DNA from: Allobaculum stercoricanis DSM 13633
GTDB lineage: Bacteria; Bacillota_I; Bacilli_A; Erysipelotrichales; Erysipelotrichaceae
NCBI RefSeq assembly: GCF_000384195.1
Contig: NZ_KB913034.1
Coordinates: forward strand, 334,745-398,744
Direction of reading: 5' to 3'
Length of the DNA stretch: 64,000 bases
Numbering within the stretch: the stretch's first letter is position 1; every line of letters begins with the position of its first letter. The notes under the pieces were generated by a model that saw nothing but the letters and a program-made list of their open reading frames with translations, was not told the DNA's origin and searched no databases. Position numbers and translations under genes: made by a program. Positions 26,834-35,490 of the stretch are shown here, in pieces.

Positions 26834-28030
26834 ATGAAAGTAATCAAAACAGAGAAATTTATCGAAAATACAATCAGTGTTCGTTGGTTTACTGATTTAG
26901 ATCGAAAAACAATAACAGCATGGAATTTGTTATGTGCGCTTTTATCGGCACGAACAGAAAAATTTAATACGCGCCAATCCAAAGCAGCAGCCGATGCACA
27001 TGCATATGGAGCAAGAATTGGCTATGGCATTATGGGCTATGGCGAAAAACTCATGATTGAATGCCGCATAAGTTATATTCGGGCTGATTTAGTTCAAGAT
27101 GACCATTACGAACAAGAAATTTTAACTTTACTTGATCAATCATTAAATCATCCTCTTTTAACAGAACAATTTTTACAAGAAGCGAAATATCTTTTGAAAA
27201 ACCGCTTGATTTATCTCGATCAAGATCCAGATTCACGAGCCCTTCGCGAAGCCCTTAAAATTGCTGGAAAAGGAAATCACTTATCCATCAGTATGCAAGG
27301 CTATTTGGAAGATCTTGATGGAATCGAATTAGCAGATGTTCAATCTTGCTATCAAATGTTGAAAAACTTACCATGCCAGACATTAATGGTTGGTAAATTT
27401 GGGCAAGCAATCACAGACATGTTAGAAACTCAATATCCAGGCAAACCATTAATGGCAAAATGGCAAGCACTCGTGAGTGAACCTTTTGCAGAAACAACGT
27501 TAGAAAGGGAGATTTCACAAAGCTCTCTCGTTCAAATTTACGAAACAGGAGTTTTACCTCAACACGAAGATTATTTTGCTTTATTGGTGCTAAATGGCTT
27601 GCTTGGAGCAAGCTCTGTTTCGCTATTGTTTGAAATTATTCGTGAACAGCACAGCTACTGCTATTCGATTAACACGAATTTAATTCGCTTTGATGGAGCG
27701 TTAGTAATTTCAACAGGAACTGATCGTAAACATCTACCTGATGTCAAGCGCCTCATTCAAGAAGTGATCGCTGATGTCGTCATGCAAAACTATGATGAAG
27801 AAACATTAGAAAGCGTCAAAATGGAAATTTGCGATGGGATGGCGGGACAAAAAGATTCACCAACAAGCATGATGGAACAACAATTCCTCAATGAAATTTT
27901 GGCCCGGCAAATCGGTGTAGATCAAATTATGGAGAATATTCAATCTGTGACGAAAGAAGATTTAGCGCGTGTGGCAAGTCGTTTAAAACTTGCGGCAAGT
28001 GCACAATTGGTGCAAAAGGAGGGAGAGTAA
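26834..28030 (+). CDS. M16-family peptidase-like protein, inactive type (YmfF-like)
   Basis: 398 residues from ATG 26834 (GGAATAGAG upstream; a GTG at 26801 is also in frame). It has the two-domain M16 fold (EIIREQHSYCYSINTNLI, LLNGLLGASSVSLLFE) but no HxxEH zinc motif. This matches the YmfF-type partner of the active YmfH peptidase encoded next. The two are one base apart and probably form a heterodimer. In Bacillus these genes sit upstream of rodZ–pgsA–recA. Here they are about 27 kb away from that cluster. Confidence 0.85.
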   Translation: MKVIKTEKFIENTISVRWFTDLDRKTITAWNLLCALLSARTEKFNTRQSKAAADAHAYGARIGYGIMGYGEKLMIECRISYIRADLVQDDHYEQEILTLLDQSLNHPLLTEQFLQEAKYLLKNRLIYLDQDPDSRALREALKIAGKGNHLSISMQGYLEDLDGIELADVQSCYQMLKNLPCQTLMVGKFGQAITDMLETQYPGKPLMAKWQALVSEPFAETTLEREISQSSLVQIYETGVLPQHEDYFALLVLNGLLGASSVSLLFEIIREQHSYCYSINTNLIRFDGALVISTGTDRKHLPDVKRLIQEVIADVVMQNYDEETLESVKMEICDGMAGQKDSPTSMMEQQFLNEILARQIGVDQIMENIQSVTKEDLARVASRLKLAASAQLVQKEGE

Positions 28031-28031
28031 A

Positions 28032-29318
28032 ATGAAAATTCAATTACCCCTTCGACGTGAACAACGAACGCTTAAAAATGGAATGCATGTCATTTTGATT
28101 CAAAAAGAAGGATTTGCGAAATCGCTATTCATGTTAGGAATTCCAGCAGGAGGAATTAACATCACGGATCAAATTGGCGATCAAATTGTGAGTCATCCGC
28201 ATGGTTGTGCGCATTATTTGGAGCATCAAATGTTTCGCTTAAATGGCCAAGATGTTACTTATGCGCTTGCCCAAGCGCAAGCAAAGACCAATGCGGCAAC
28301 GGGTTATGATGAAACATCTTATTTTGTTTGGACCAATGCAAGTCCATATGAACCGCTAAAACTATTAATCGATTTTGTCCAAACGTTAGAAATCACCCCA
28401 GAAACGGTCGAAAAAGAACGGGGTATTATTTTGAGTGAATATTCACAATATGATCAAGAACCTGAATCTCGCTTGTTAATTGAAACATTTAAAAGCATGT
28501 ATCATAATCATCCAATGCGGGAAGAGATTTTAGGAACGCCAGAAGATATTTCCAAAATTAGTGTTGAAGATTTAGAACAGTTTTATCAGACCTGGTATGA
28601 TCCAGCCCAACTTGTCCTTGTCGGCGTTACCGGGCACGATTTAGATGATTTGTTTGATTTTATCGAACAACAAGAAGAAAACTATCCATCAAAAGTTCAA
28701 CACTTAGCAAAACGAATTTTACCAAGTGAGCCTTGCGAAGTATTGCAACAAAGTAAAACGCTGCATATGGACATTGATTTGCCGTATACATGTGTGGGGG
28801 TTAAACTCGATGTTCATGCCGAGGATGCATGGCATTACGTTCGTGATGATTATATGATGAATTTATGGTTAAATAGTCGCTTTGAATCGATGAACCCTGA
28901 ATTTCAAAACTGGATTGATTCTCATCTCATTGGCGGATTATGTGGTGCAGAAGCGGATTTAGCCAAAGATCACGGCTATATTTTGATTTATGCGCAAACG
29001 AATGACCCAGATCGGTTTATTCAAGTCGTCAAAGAAGAATTAAAGGCGAAAACACCGATTTCAAAAGAAGTGTTTGAAAGCTTACTCATTCGCGAAAAAG
29101 CATCAAGTATCCGCTTGTGTGAACGATTTGAAACATTGGCTTCACAAAGTGTCGGAGGATATTTTAAAGGCTACGATCCATTGGAAGACCTGAATGTACT
29201 TGAAAGTATCCATTTAGAAGATGTGAATGCATTTATTCAAAACTTGAATATGGAACAAATGAGCACAACGACGATTTTGCCACTTGAGTCTTTAAATCAA
29301 GATGAAGCAAATGATTAG
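28032..29318 (+). CDS. M16 zinc metallopeptidase (YmfH-like)
   Basis: 428 residues. It carries the inverted zinc motif HYLEH (His61, Glu64, His65) and the downstream Glu in KERGIILSEY, which complete the M16 site. MFRLNGQDVTYALAQAQAKTNA and the C-terminal half give the paired M16 domains. GGAGGGAG lies just before the ATG. The preceding gene supplies the second, catalytically empty subunit. The cleaved substrate is unknown. It ends at a hairpin terminator. Confidence 0.9.
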   Translation: MKIQLPLRREQRTLKNGMHVILIQKEGFAKSLFMLGIPAGGINITDQIGDQIVSHPHGCAHYLEHQMFRLNGQDVTYALAQAQAKTNAATGYDETSYFVWTNASPYEPLKLLIDFVQTLEITPETVEKERGIILSEYSQYDQEPESRLLIETFKSMYHNHPMREEILGTPEDISKISVEDLEQFYQTWYDPAQLVLVGVTGHDLDDLFDFIEQQEENYPSKVQHLAKRILPSEPCEVLQQSKTLHMDIDLPYTCVGVKLDVHAEDAWHYVRDDYMMNLWLNSRFESMNPEFQNWIDSHLIGGLCGAEADLAKDHGYILIYAQTNDPDRFIQVVKEELKAKTPISKEVFESLLIREKASSIRLCERFETLASQSVGGYFKGYDPLEDLNVLESIHLEDVNAFIQNLNMEQMSTTTILPLESLNQDEAND

Positions 29319-29366
29319 AATTGAATAGATCTTTTTATAAATGGTCCTATTTGATGATAACTGAAG

Positions 29367-29415
29367 AAAAAACGCATTTTATCATGGAAAACTCTATGAT
29401 AATCTGCGTTTTTTT
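29367..29415 (+). terminator. Terminator after the M16 pair
   Basis: AAAAACGCA and TGCGTTTTT form the outer stem, and ATCATGG with CTATGAT extends it. A T-run follows. Confidence 0.8.
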
Positions 29416-29439
29416 GCGTTTTATCATTCGATCGTGAAT

Positions 29440-29679
29440 TTGGCATCAAGATAGACTCTTCCTATACTAAGAACACGAGCTAAAGCTTCATAAAAAAGGA
29501 GGATGATCGAATTAAGTACATGTGTAACTACAATCAGCAGGTTTGACGCATTTTTTCATATCCAATCCAAAATGAATCGATAGGAATCTGGCAACACTAG
29601 GATTGAAAGAAACAAATAAACAAAGGAATAAATAAAGAAATCATCAAAATAATAAAGGCAAAATAAGGGGGCAGGTCAC
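29440..29679 (+). promoter_or_regulatory. Promoter and 205-base leader of the SSB-like gene
   Basis: TTGGCA (29440-29445) and TATACT (29463-29468), with a 17-base spacer, form a good sigma-A promoter. The transcript would carry a leader of about 205 bases. In it AAAAAAGGAGGATG (29492-29505) opens a 26-codon frame (MIELSTCVTTISRF at its start) ending at 29583. The spacing from AGGAGG to this ATG is too short for efficient translation, so it may be only a leader feature. Confidence 0.6.
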
Positions 29680-29988
29680 ATGAATCAATTTTTTGTTATC
29701 GGAAAAATTATGGAAATCCCAGAAATTGAGCGGAGTAAAAATGGTTGGAAACGATGTGATCTGAATTTACAAGTTCAACGACCATTTCCTAATGCACAAG
29801 GGCAATATGAATTTGACCAAATCGTTGTGCAATTATGGCGTGGTGCCGCAGAAACACTTGTGGCGACTGGCCAAATTGATGGCTGGATGAGTGTTCGTGG
29901 AAGAATCCAAACGAATATTGTGGAAAAGGAAGGAAGAACGTATCATAACTATTCTTTAATTGCTGAAAATGTTGAATATCTCCATTAA
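29680..29988 (+). CDS. Single-stranded DNA-binding (OB-fold) protein, small SSB-like
   Basis: 102 residues, a bare SSB OB-fold: MNQFFVIGKIMEIPEIE at the start, then YEFDQIVVQLWRGAAETL, GWMSVRGRIQTN and ENVEYLH. There is no acidic C-terminal tail of the type that recruits partner proteins, so it is unlikely to be the main replicative SSB. A PriB- or YwpH-like accessory role fits. GGGGGCAGGTCAC precedes the ATG. It is a monocistronic gene. Confidence 0.82.
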   Translation: MNQFFVIGKIMEIPEIERSKNGWKRCDLNLQVQRPFPNAQGQYEFDQIVVQLWRGAAETLVATGQIDGWMSVRGRIQTNIVEKEGRTYHNYSLIAENVEYLH

Positions 29989-30009
29989 ATTGATCAAACC
30001 AGATTGTAC

Positions 30010-30043
30010 AAATGCCTGTTTCTTCCAGACAGGCATTTTGTTT
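30010..30043 (+). terminator. Terminator after the SSB-like gene
   Basis: AAATGCCTG (30010-30018) pairs with CAGGCATTT (30030-30038), followed by a short T-rich stretch. Confidence 0.7.
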
Positions 30044-30050
30044 GGCCAAA

Positions 30051-30090
30051 ATAAAAAAAGCGAAGCCATCCATAAAGGAAGGTTTCGCTT
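30051..30090 (-). terminator. Terminator of rpsD (minus strand)
   Basis: AAGCGAAGCC (30058-30067) pairs with GGTTTCGCTT (30081-30090). The A-run at 30053-30059 reads as T on the minus strand. Confidence 0.8.
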
Positions 30091-30117
30091 GATCGTCGAG
30101 ATGACGAATTCGAATTC

Positions 30118-30726
30118 TTATCTGTTGTAGTACTCAACGATAAGAAGTTCGTTGATTGGCTGATCTTTGAAGAGTTCAGCACGTTCTGGGTAACGAACGT
30201 ATTTACCTTTTTTAGCATCTTTGTCTACTTCAACGAAGTCAACGAAAGATGTAGCAGCAGCAACTGCATCGTTGATGAAAGCTTTGTTTTTATCTTTTTC
30301 AGCAACTTCTACAACCATACCTGGTTTTAATGCGTAAGAAGGGATATCCACTTTTTTACCATCAACAAGGATATGACCGTGGTTAACGAGCTGACGAGCA
30401 GCACGACGAGTAGTTGCGAAGCCCATACGATAAACGATGTTATCTAAACGGCTTTCAAGCATAACTAAGAAGTTTTCACCAGTAGCACCAGCTTTTTTGT
30501 TAGCTTTTTTGTATAAGTTAGCGAACTGTTTTTCAGAGATCTGATAAACGTTACGGATTCTTTGTTTTTCTTGTTTCTGTAATCCGTAGTTAGTTAATTT
30601 TACACGACGTGTTTTACCATGCTGACCTGGAGCATATGGACGTCTTGCAAGTTCTTTTCCTGTTTCTGAAATAGAGAAGTTCAGACGACGGGAAACTTTC
30701 CAAGTTGAACCTGTGATTCTAGACAT
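30118..30726 (-). CDS. rpsD: Ribosomal protein S4
   Basis: 202 residues, standard length. It has the N-terminal MSRITGSTWKVSRRLNFS, the PYAPGQHGKTRR loop and the S4 RNA-binding domain (LESRLDNIVYRMGFATTRRAARQLVNHGHILVDG). GGAGGAAAA just upstream of ATG 30726 fixes the start. A longer in-frame extension is not S4-like. It is a primary 16S rRNA-binding protein and is often autoregulated in Firmicutes through its leader. Confidence 0.97.
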   Translation of the reverse strand: MSRITGSTWKVSRRLNFSISETGKELARRPYAPGQHGKTRRVKLTNYGLQKQEKQRIRNVYQISEKQFANLYKKANKKAGATGENFLVMLESRLDNIVYRMGFATTRRAARQLVNHGHILVDGKKVDIPSYALKPGMVVEVAEKDKNKAFINDAVAAATSFVDFVEVDKDAKKGKYVRYPERAELFKDQPINELLIVEYYNR

Positions 30727-30923
30727 AAATGTTTTCCTCCTATTGTCTTCGAACAAAAACAATAACGGGATACAAATCTTCATTGCGGGTGAAATAGACG
30801 ATGTTTTCTTCAGCCAGCTTACTGTTACTCGCATCTCTTAAGCTATTTCGCCTTAGCTATGACTTTGTATGCTGTTAATTATTCATGCCGAATTACTATA
30901 ACAAAGATATGGCTCAAATACAA
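30727..30923 (-). promoter_or_regulatory. Promoter and long leader of rpsD
   Basis: On the minus strand TTGTAT (plus 30918-30923) and TATAGT (plus 30895-30900) are 17 bases apart. A leader of about 160 bases follows and contains complementary AGCTTAAG/AGTAAGCT-type segments. Its length and structure fit an S4 autoregulatory leader, which is known in Firmicutes. I cannot match the consensus by eye. Confidence 0.55.
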
Positions 30924-31406
30924 ATGATTTTTTTAAAACTATCAATTACGATTTTATTCGATACTTTAAGGGGATTTTTGATGAAATTGAGCAAGAAAAA
31001 GCATGATGAATCAGCGAATACAATACACAAAATGACAAGTGGAATGGGATAAAAAATAGATTGGATAATTCGATTCTGATTCAGAAACTACGCGAAGTGA
31101 TTTTTTGAGAAAATATGTGGAAAAGTATGCACAACCAAGTACTCATTGAGATCGGGTTTATTGAAATCCTGCGCAATTCAATTAGGAGAACCTAAAAGAA
31201 ATTTGTGAAAAAAAGTAGAGCAGAAGGTAGCTTTTTAAAAAACTATTTGTCAAAACTCAAAAAGATAGCGTTCGAGTTATAATTCCCATTTTTGACGATT
31301 ATAATAAATATAGTTCTCTTGTAAAACTTGATTTTAATTCGCTGGTTCGTCAAGAACGTGAATGCAATCAAGTTGAGTAACAAGATAGAAAATGGAGAGT
31401 CGAACA
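30924..31406. other. Intergenic region upstream of nagA
   Basis: About 480 AT-rich bases between divergent rpsD and nagA. I see no gene and no strong hairpin. TATAAT at about 31281 is a possible -10 for nagA but lacks a convincing -35. GGAGAG at 31393-31398 is the nagA ribosome binding site. Confidence 0.4.
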
Positions 31407-32543
31407 ATGATTATTCAAAGTAAACGCGTTTGGGTCGTTGACACATGGATGCCTTGTCAAATCGAAACTGAAGGCGAAAAAATTAAAGCAATTCTTCCAT
31501 ATGGCACAAAAACACCAGACGAAGATTATGGCAATGAAAGAGTTGTCCCAGGGTTCTTAGATATCCATACACATGGTGCTTATGGTTGGGATACGAACGA
31601 TGCAACTGAAGATGGCTTACGCAATTGGATGAAAAACATCGTTAAAGAAGGTGTAACTGGTATTTTGCCAACTACAATTACACAATCTGAAGAAGTATTA
31701 ACGAATGCAGTTAAAAACGTCGCAAAAGTTGTCCGTGACGGATATGAAGGGGCAGAAATCCTTGGAATTCACTTTGAAGGTCCTTATTTAGACCAAGTTT
31801 ATAAAGGAGCTCAACCAGAACAATATTGCGTACCAGCTGACGTAGAACAATTCAAACGTTATTGGGAAGCAAGTGATCATTTAATTCGTGTCATCACAAT
31901 GGCAACAGAACATGATAAAGACTACGCTTTAACTCATTTCTGCGTAGACCATGGTGTTCGTGTCAGCCAAGGTCACTCTTCTGCAACTTACCAACAAGCA
32001 TTAATGGGTGTTGCCAATGGTGCCATGGGTATGACTCACGTCTACAACGGTATGACTAAATTCCACCACCGTGATCCAGGATTAGTTGGTGCAGCATTAC
32101 GTTTCAATGACGTTTATGGTGAATTGATCTGTGATGGAAACCACTCCACTTACGAAGCAATCTATGATTTCTACCAAGCAAAAGGTCCTCACCATGCAAT
32201 TATGATCACTGACTCTTTAATGGTTAAATCTTTACCAGTTGGAACACGCGTTCCATTTGGTGGACAGATGATTACTTTAATGCCTGATGGATCCGCTCAT
32301 TTAGATGCTGGTTCACTTGCAGGAAGTACATTAAACGTAAATAGAGGATTAGAAATCTTAGTAGAAAAAGCAGGTGTACCTTGGTTAAGTGCGATTAACT
32401 CTTGCACAATCAACCCTGCAAGCTACTTAGGATTCGAAGATCGTAAAGGATCTATCCAAGCTGGTAAAGATGCTGACTTAGTTGTTCTTGCGGATAACTA
32501 CGATGTCATCATGACTTACACTCGCGGTAAAAAAGCATTCTAA
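31407..32543 (+). CDS. nagA: N-acetylglucosamine-6-phosphate deacetylase
   Basis: 378 residues, amidohydrolase fold. It removes acetate from GlcNAc-6-P in amino-sugar recycling. Metal and substrate motifs are present: PGFLDIHTHG, GIHFEGPYL, SQGHSSAT, THVYNGM, ICDGNHS and the catalytic Asp in MITDSL. The C-terminal NPASYLGFEDRKGSIQAGKDADLVVL is diagnostic. The ATG at 31407 has GGAGAG upstream, so I prefer it to the in-frame ATG at 31392. It is alone here, with no nagB adjacent. Confidence 0.95.
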   Translation: MIIQSKRVWVVDTWMPCQIETEGEKIKAILPYGTKTPDEDYGNERVVPGFLDIHTHGAYGWDTNDATEDGLRNWMKNIVKEGVTGILPTTITQSEEVLTNAVKNVAKVVRDGYEGAEILGIHFEGPYLDQVYKGAQPEQYCVPADVEQFKRYWEASDHLIRVITMATEHDKDYALTHFCVDHGVRVSQGHSSATYQQALMGVANGAMGMTHVYNGMTKFHHRDPGLVGAALRFNDVYGELICDGNHSTYEAIYDFYQAKGPHHAIMITDSLMVKSLPVGTRVPFGGQMITLMPDGSAHLDAGSLAGSTLNVNRGLEILVEKAGVPWLSAINSCTINPASYLGFEDRKGSIQAGKDADLVVLADNYDVIMTYTRGKKAF

Positions 32544-32610
32544 TTTGTTCGTTCTTGAATAAAACAGAATTGGTCAATTAAGAATAGATCAATCCAATAC
32601 TGTAATCATT

Positions 32611-32655
32611 TCCCTTTTAGTCGACATTCTAGATGTCACTAAAAGGGATTTTTTT
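32611..32655 (+). terminator. Terminator after nagA
   Basis: TCCCTTTTAGT (32611-32621) and ACTAAAAGGGA (32638-32648) form a long stem, extended by GACAT/ATGTC, followed by seven T. Confidence 0.9.
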
Positions 32656-32784
32656 GTAGATTGAACTTATACACGTTAAATATTCAAATTCATCACAAAT
32701 TTTTGATAACTGCTTTTGATTTGTTAAATAAATTGTATTGCAAAAAAAATAACCATACAGTCGGGCTCTACCACTCCTGATGTA

Positions 32785-33011
32785 ACCGAGTGAATTTGAT
32801 CACTCGGTCTTTTTTCTCTTGCTATACTGAAATTAGCGGAAGAGATCGTTGCTTTTTTGAGATTTGATCTCGCAAAAAAAATTGATAGAAGATCTTCTGT
32901 ATGCACCACTGACTGTTTCGAAACAGAACGAATAATTCGCCCTGCTCGAGAACGTAGAAAAAAATATTAATTCGCAGAAGATCGGCCGCTTTTCTATTTT
33001 TGGAGGTAATT
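32785..33011 (+). ncRNA. Candidate IS110 bridge RNA region, copy 1
   Basis: The left end has 262 non-coding bases before the transposase ATG and is identical to copy 2. It starts with a terminator hairpin (ACCGAGTGA/TCACTCGGT plus T6, 32785-32815). TGCTATACT, an extended -10 (about 32820-32828), follows, and then about 175 structured bases. In the IS110 group the bridge RNA is encoded in this position. The assignment comes from position and family, not from covariation. Confidence 0.55.
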
Positions 33012-34273
33012 ATGGAAAGACTATATGCGGTTTGTTGTGGTATCGATGTTCACAAAAAGATTTTGGTTGCTTGTTTGAGAACGAAACAATCTACTGAAAT
33101 TCGTTCTTTTTGGTGCATCAACTCAAGATCTTCTTGATCTTGTGGATTGGTTAACAGCCAATCAATGCGAAGCTGTAGCGATGGAAAGTACAGCTTCATA
33201 TTGGAAGCCTGTTTTTAATATTCTTGAAGGCTATGATTTAAAACCCAATGGTTGTCAATGCTCAACACATGAAACAAGTTCCTGGACGAAAAACAGATGT
33301 AAAAGATGCTGAATGGATTTCTGATCTGTTAATGAATGGACTTCTTAAACCGAGTTTTATTCCAAATAGACGTCAAAGAGAACTTCGCGAACTATGTAGA
33401 TACAGAAAATCATTGATCGTTGATTTAGGTGCTGAAAAGAATCGACTTCAGAAAATGTTAGAAGGAGCGAATATCAAACTATCTGGGGACAATATCCGAT
33501 ATTAATGGTAAGAGTGGAAAAGCTCTTCTTGACTATATTGTTTCTGGCGAAATTTTTGACGACGAAGCTTATGAACGACTTCTTGCAGAAAAGTTGATTT
33601 CCAAACGATTAAAAGCACCTAAAAAACAATTGATCAAAGATATGCAAGGTTGTATCAGCCCAATTCAGGCAAAGATGATCAAAGTGATTCGAACTCATAT
33701 TTCAGAACTTGAAGCGCACATCAAAGAACTGAATGACGACATTTCAAATCATCTAAACGAAGAAGAAGAAAACGCAGTTGAATTAATCAAAGACATCCCT
33801 GGTATTTTCAGATACGAGTGCACCAAACGATCGTTTCAATCATTGGAAACAGATATGTCCGCGCTTTCCAACAAGCGGAGCTTTGTGTTCATGGGGTGGA
33901 CTATGTCCTGGAAATCATGAAAGCGCTGGGAAACGAAAGAATGGAAGAACAAACAAGGGAAATAAACTCTTAAGAAGTACTTTAGTTGTCTGTGCTCACT
34001 CAGCTGTGTTGAAAAAAGATTCTTACTTTGGAGAAATGTATTAAACGGATTGCCTCACATAGAGGAAAGGAAAAGAGGCTATTGTTGCAGTTGGCACACG
34101 CAATATTACAAATCATTTGGCAACTACTCAAAAAGAATGAGAGATATGAAGATTTAGGCTCAGATTACTTTGAAAAGAAAAATCACAAAAATAAGTTAGT
34201 ATCAACTTTAAAGAAGCTTGAAAATTTTGGAATAACTCTCATGCCAGAACAACTGGCACAAGTAGCCTTCTAG
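33012..34273 (+). pseudogene. IS110 transposase, frameshifted copy
   Basis: The reading frame of the intact copy is broken by 11 one-base insertions. Each duplicates a neighbouring base: for example CTTTTTGG for CTTTTGG near 33110, TTTAAAACCC near 33240, CTGGGGAC near 33485 and TTGGCAC near 34093. All 11 are in the coding part and none in the two non-coding ends. No substitutions are seen. This pattern is more like unpolished consensus error in a repeat than decay, so the gene may be intact in the real genome. Confidence 0.85.
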
Positions 34274-34357
34274 AATTTTACTATTTTATTTTTTCAAAAA
34301 CGTCAGGGATTTTGTGCGCTTTTTTCTAAAACGTTCGATTTGGTTACAGAAAAAAAA

Positions 34358-34775
34358 CGATAGACTTATTCTTTAAGTAAAGATACGGATGTAATGAATA
34401 TTTGTGACATAAAACGTAGGGTTAGATTTAGCGATTTAAAAATAATAATGAGTATGTTACGTACGTATAAGACTATCGTGATCTATCCTTTTTTACTTGT
34501 TAGATATATCTAATATTCCTATGGTCCATGAGATATATAAAGTTAGATGGATCGCTTTTATGATCAATTACGTATCAAAGGACGTGATGCCAATGACTCA
34601 TTTAGTACTTTGATCAGCAATGGAAATATAAATGTTCGTTTTGATGAGAATCTATTGCTGATCAAATCAATATAGAACAATTAGGTTTTTTAAATATCGA
34701 GAATCATTGAGTTCAGAAAGTTTATCAAATTTGTTTGGCGTTCATCGTTTGCATATCAATGAAAGGAAGATCTTT
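34358..34775 (+). other. Region downstream of IS copy 1, possible remnant ORF
   Basis: About 420 bases without a clear gene. A 42-codon frame (34547-34675, MDRFYDQLRIKGRDANDSFS at the start) looks protein-like but has no ribosome binding site. A perfect 13-base inverted repeat, TTTGATCAGCAAT (34609-34621) and ATTGCTGATCAAA (34654-34666), lies inside it. It may be debris of an older gene. Confidence 0.3.
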
Positions 34776-35015
34776 ATGAAGAAACTTAATCCAATAGAAA
34801 GAGTGAACAGGCTAATTGGGATGTATGGTATCACGGCAATTGTGGGTCCACTTGTGTTTTATTTAAAACTTCGTTTTGAACTCGCAACCTTACTCTGTAT
34901 CGTATTTGCAGTTTGGATGTTTTTTGACTATAAGCGATGGAAAAAACGAGCCGAGGAATATGTAGTGATTACTTGTGAGGAATACGATCAGTTGAAGAAA
35001 AAAGCTAGTGAATAA
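34776..35015 (+). CDS. Small membrane protein, unknown
   Basis: 79 residues from ATG 34776, which has GAAAGGAAG upstream. A basic start (MKKLNPIERVNRLIGMYG) leads into two hydrophobic segments (TAIVGPLVFYLKL and ATLLCIVFAVWMFFDY). A charged cytoplasmic tail ends in EEYDQLKKKASE. I recognise no family. It lies between IS copy 1 and ezrA and is followed by a strong terminator, so it is its own unit. Confidence 0.6.
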   Translation: MKKLNPIERVNRLIGMYGITAIVGPLVFYLKLRFELATLLCIVFAVWMFFDYKRWKKRAEEYVVITCEEYDQLKKKASE

Positions 35016-35200
35016 GACACTTTACAGGTATGAATCATATTTCGATAATTTTTTGATGATCAAAAAATATATAGAAACTACTGTTATTTAAAATAGCGAA
35101 CAAAAATACGCAATTTATGAATGGATCAATCTAAATGAGGAGATCGATAGACCTATCTCTGTTGATCTAAGCTGATTATATGATAATGATCAAAAATTGA

Positions 35201-35260
35201 GCGAGAAACATAGAATAAGAACTTCCTACAAAAAGATCTTATTTAGTTTCTCGCCTTTTT
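35201..35260 (+). terminator. Long terminator hairpin before ezrA
   Basis: GCGAGAAAC (35201-35209) pairs with GTTTCTCGC (35246-35254). An inner AATAAGA/TCTTATT stem and a trailing T-run are present. Confidence 0.85.
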
Positions 35261-35385
35261 ATATGGATGGATAATTCCTTATAAATTTGGTGATAGTCAT
35301 TTTTGAATCAATCGTTTGGAACGATGAGGATCGTTGAGTTTAGAATATTTATATTTAGCGTTTTCAATTCGATTCATCAATTTGC

Positions 35386-35441
35386 TATAATGGCAAAATC
35401 CGATGCGTTTTTGCACATGAACAATTTTCCTCATGTGCAAA
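35386..35441 (+). promoter_or_regulatory. ezrA promoter and 5' UTR hairpin
   Basis: TGCTATAAT gives an extended -10 (TATAAT at 35386-35391). Just downstream a perfect 11-base stem, TTTGCACATGA (35410-35420) and TCATGTGCAAA (35431-35441), would be at or near the very 5' end of the transcript. It has no T-run, so it is not a terminator. It could stabilise the message or act in cis. The remainder of 35016-35490 holds no gene. Confidence 0.55.
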
Positions 35442-35490
35442 GAGAAAGTCGTTTGTTATAATCTAATCTGAATGCGAAGGGGGAGCTGCA

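Larger units (their letters stand above)
32744..34357 (+). mobile_element. IS110-family insertion sequence, copy 1 (defective)
   Basis: This copy matches copy 2 (53810-55412) base for base except for 11 single-base insertions. Between the shared unique ends it is 1600 bases, against 1589 in copy 2. The ends lie inside A-runs: the left end follows GC and eight A, and the right end is GGTTACAG followed by eight A, so the exact boundary cannot be set. A short TAACC/GGTTA pair lies at the ends. There is no other inverted repeat, as is usual for IS110. Near-perfect identity indicates recent transposition. Confidence 0.9.

Noticed and set aside
30727..30834. 36-residue N-terminal extension of rpsD
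   Set aside because: Not S4-like, lies in the leader, and the strong GGAGG site fixes the start at 30726.
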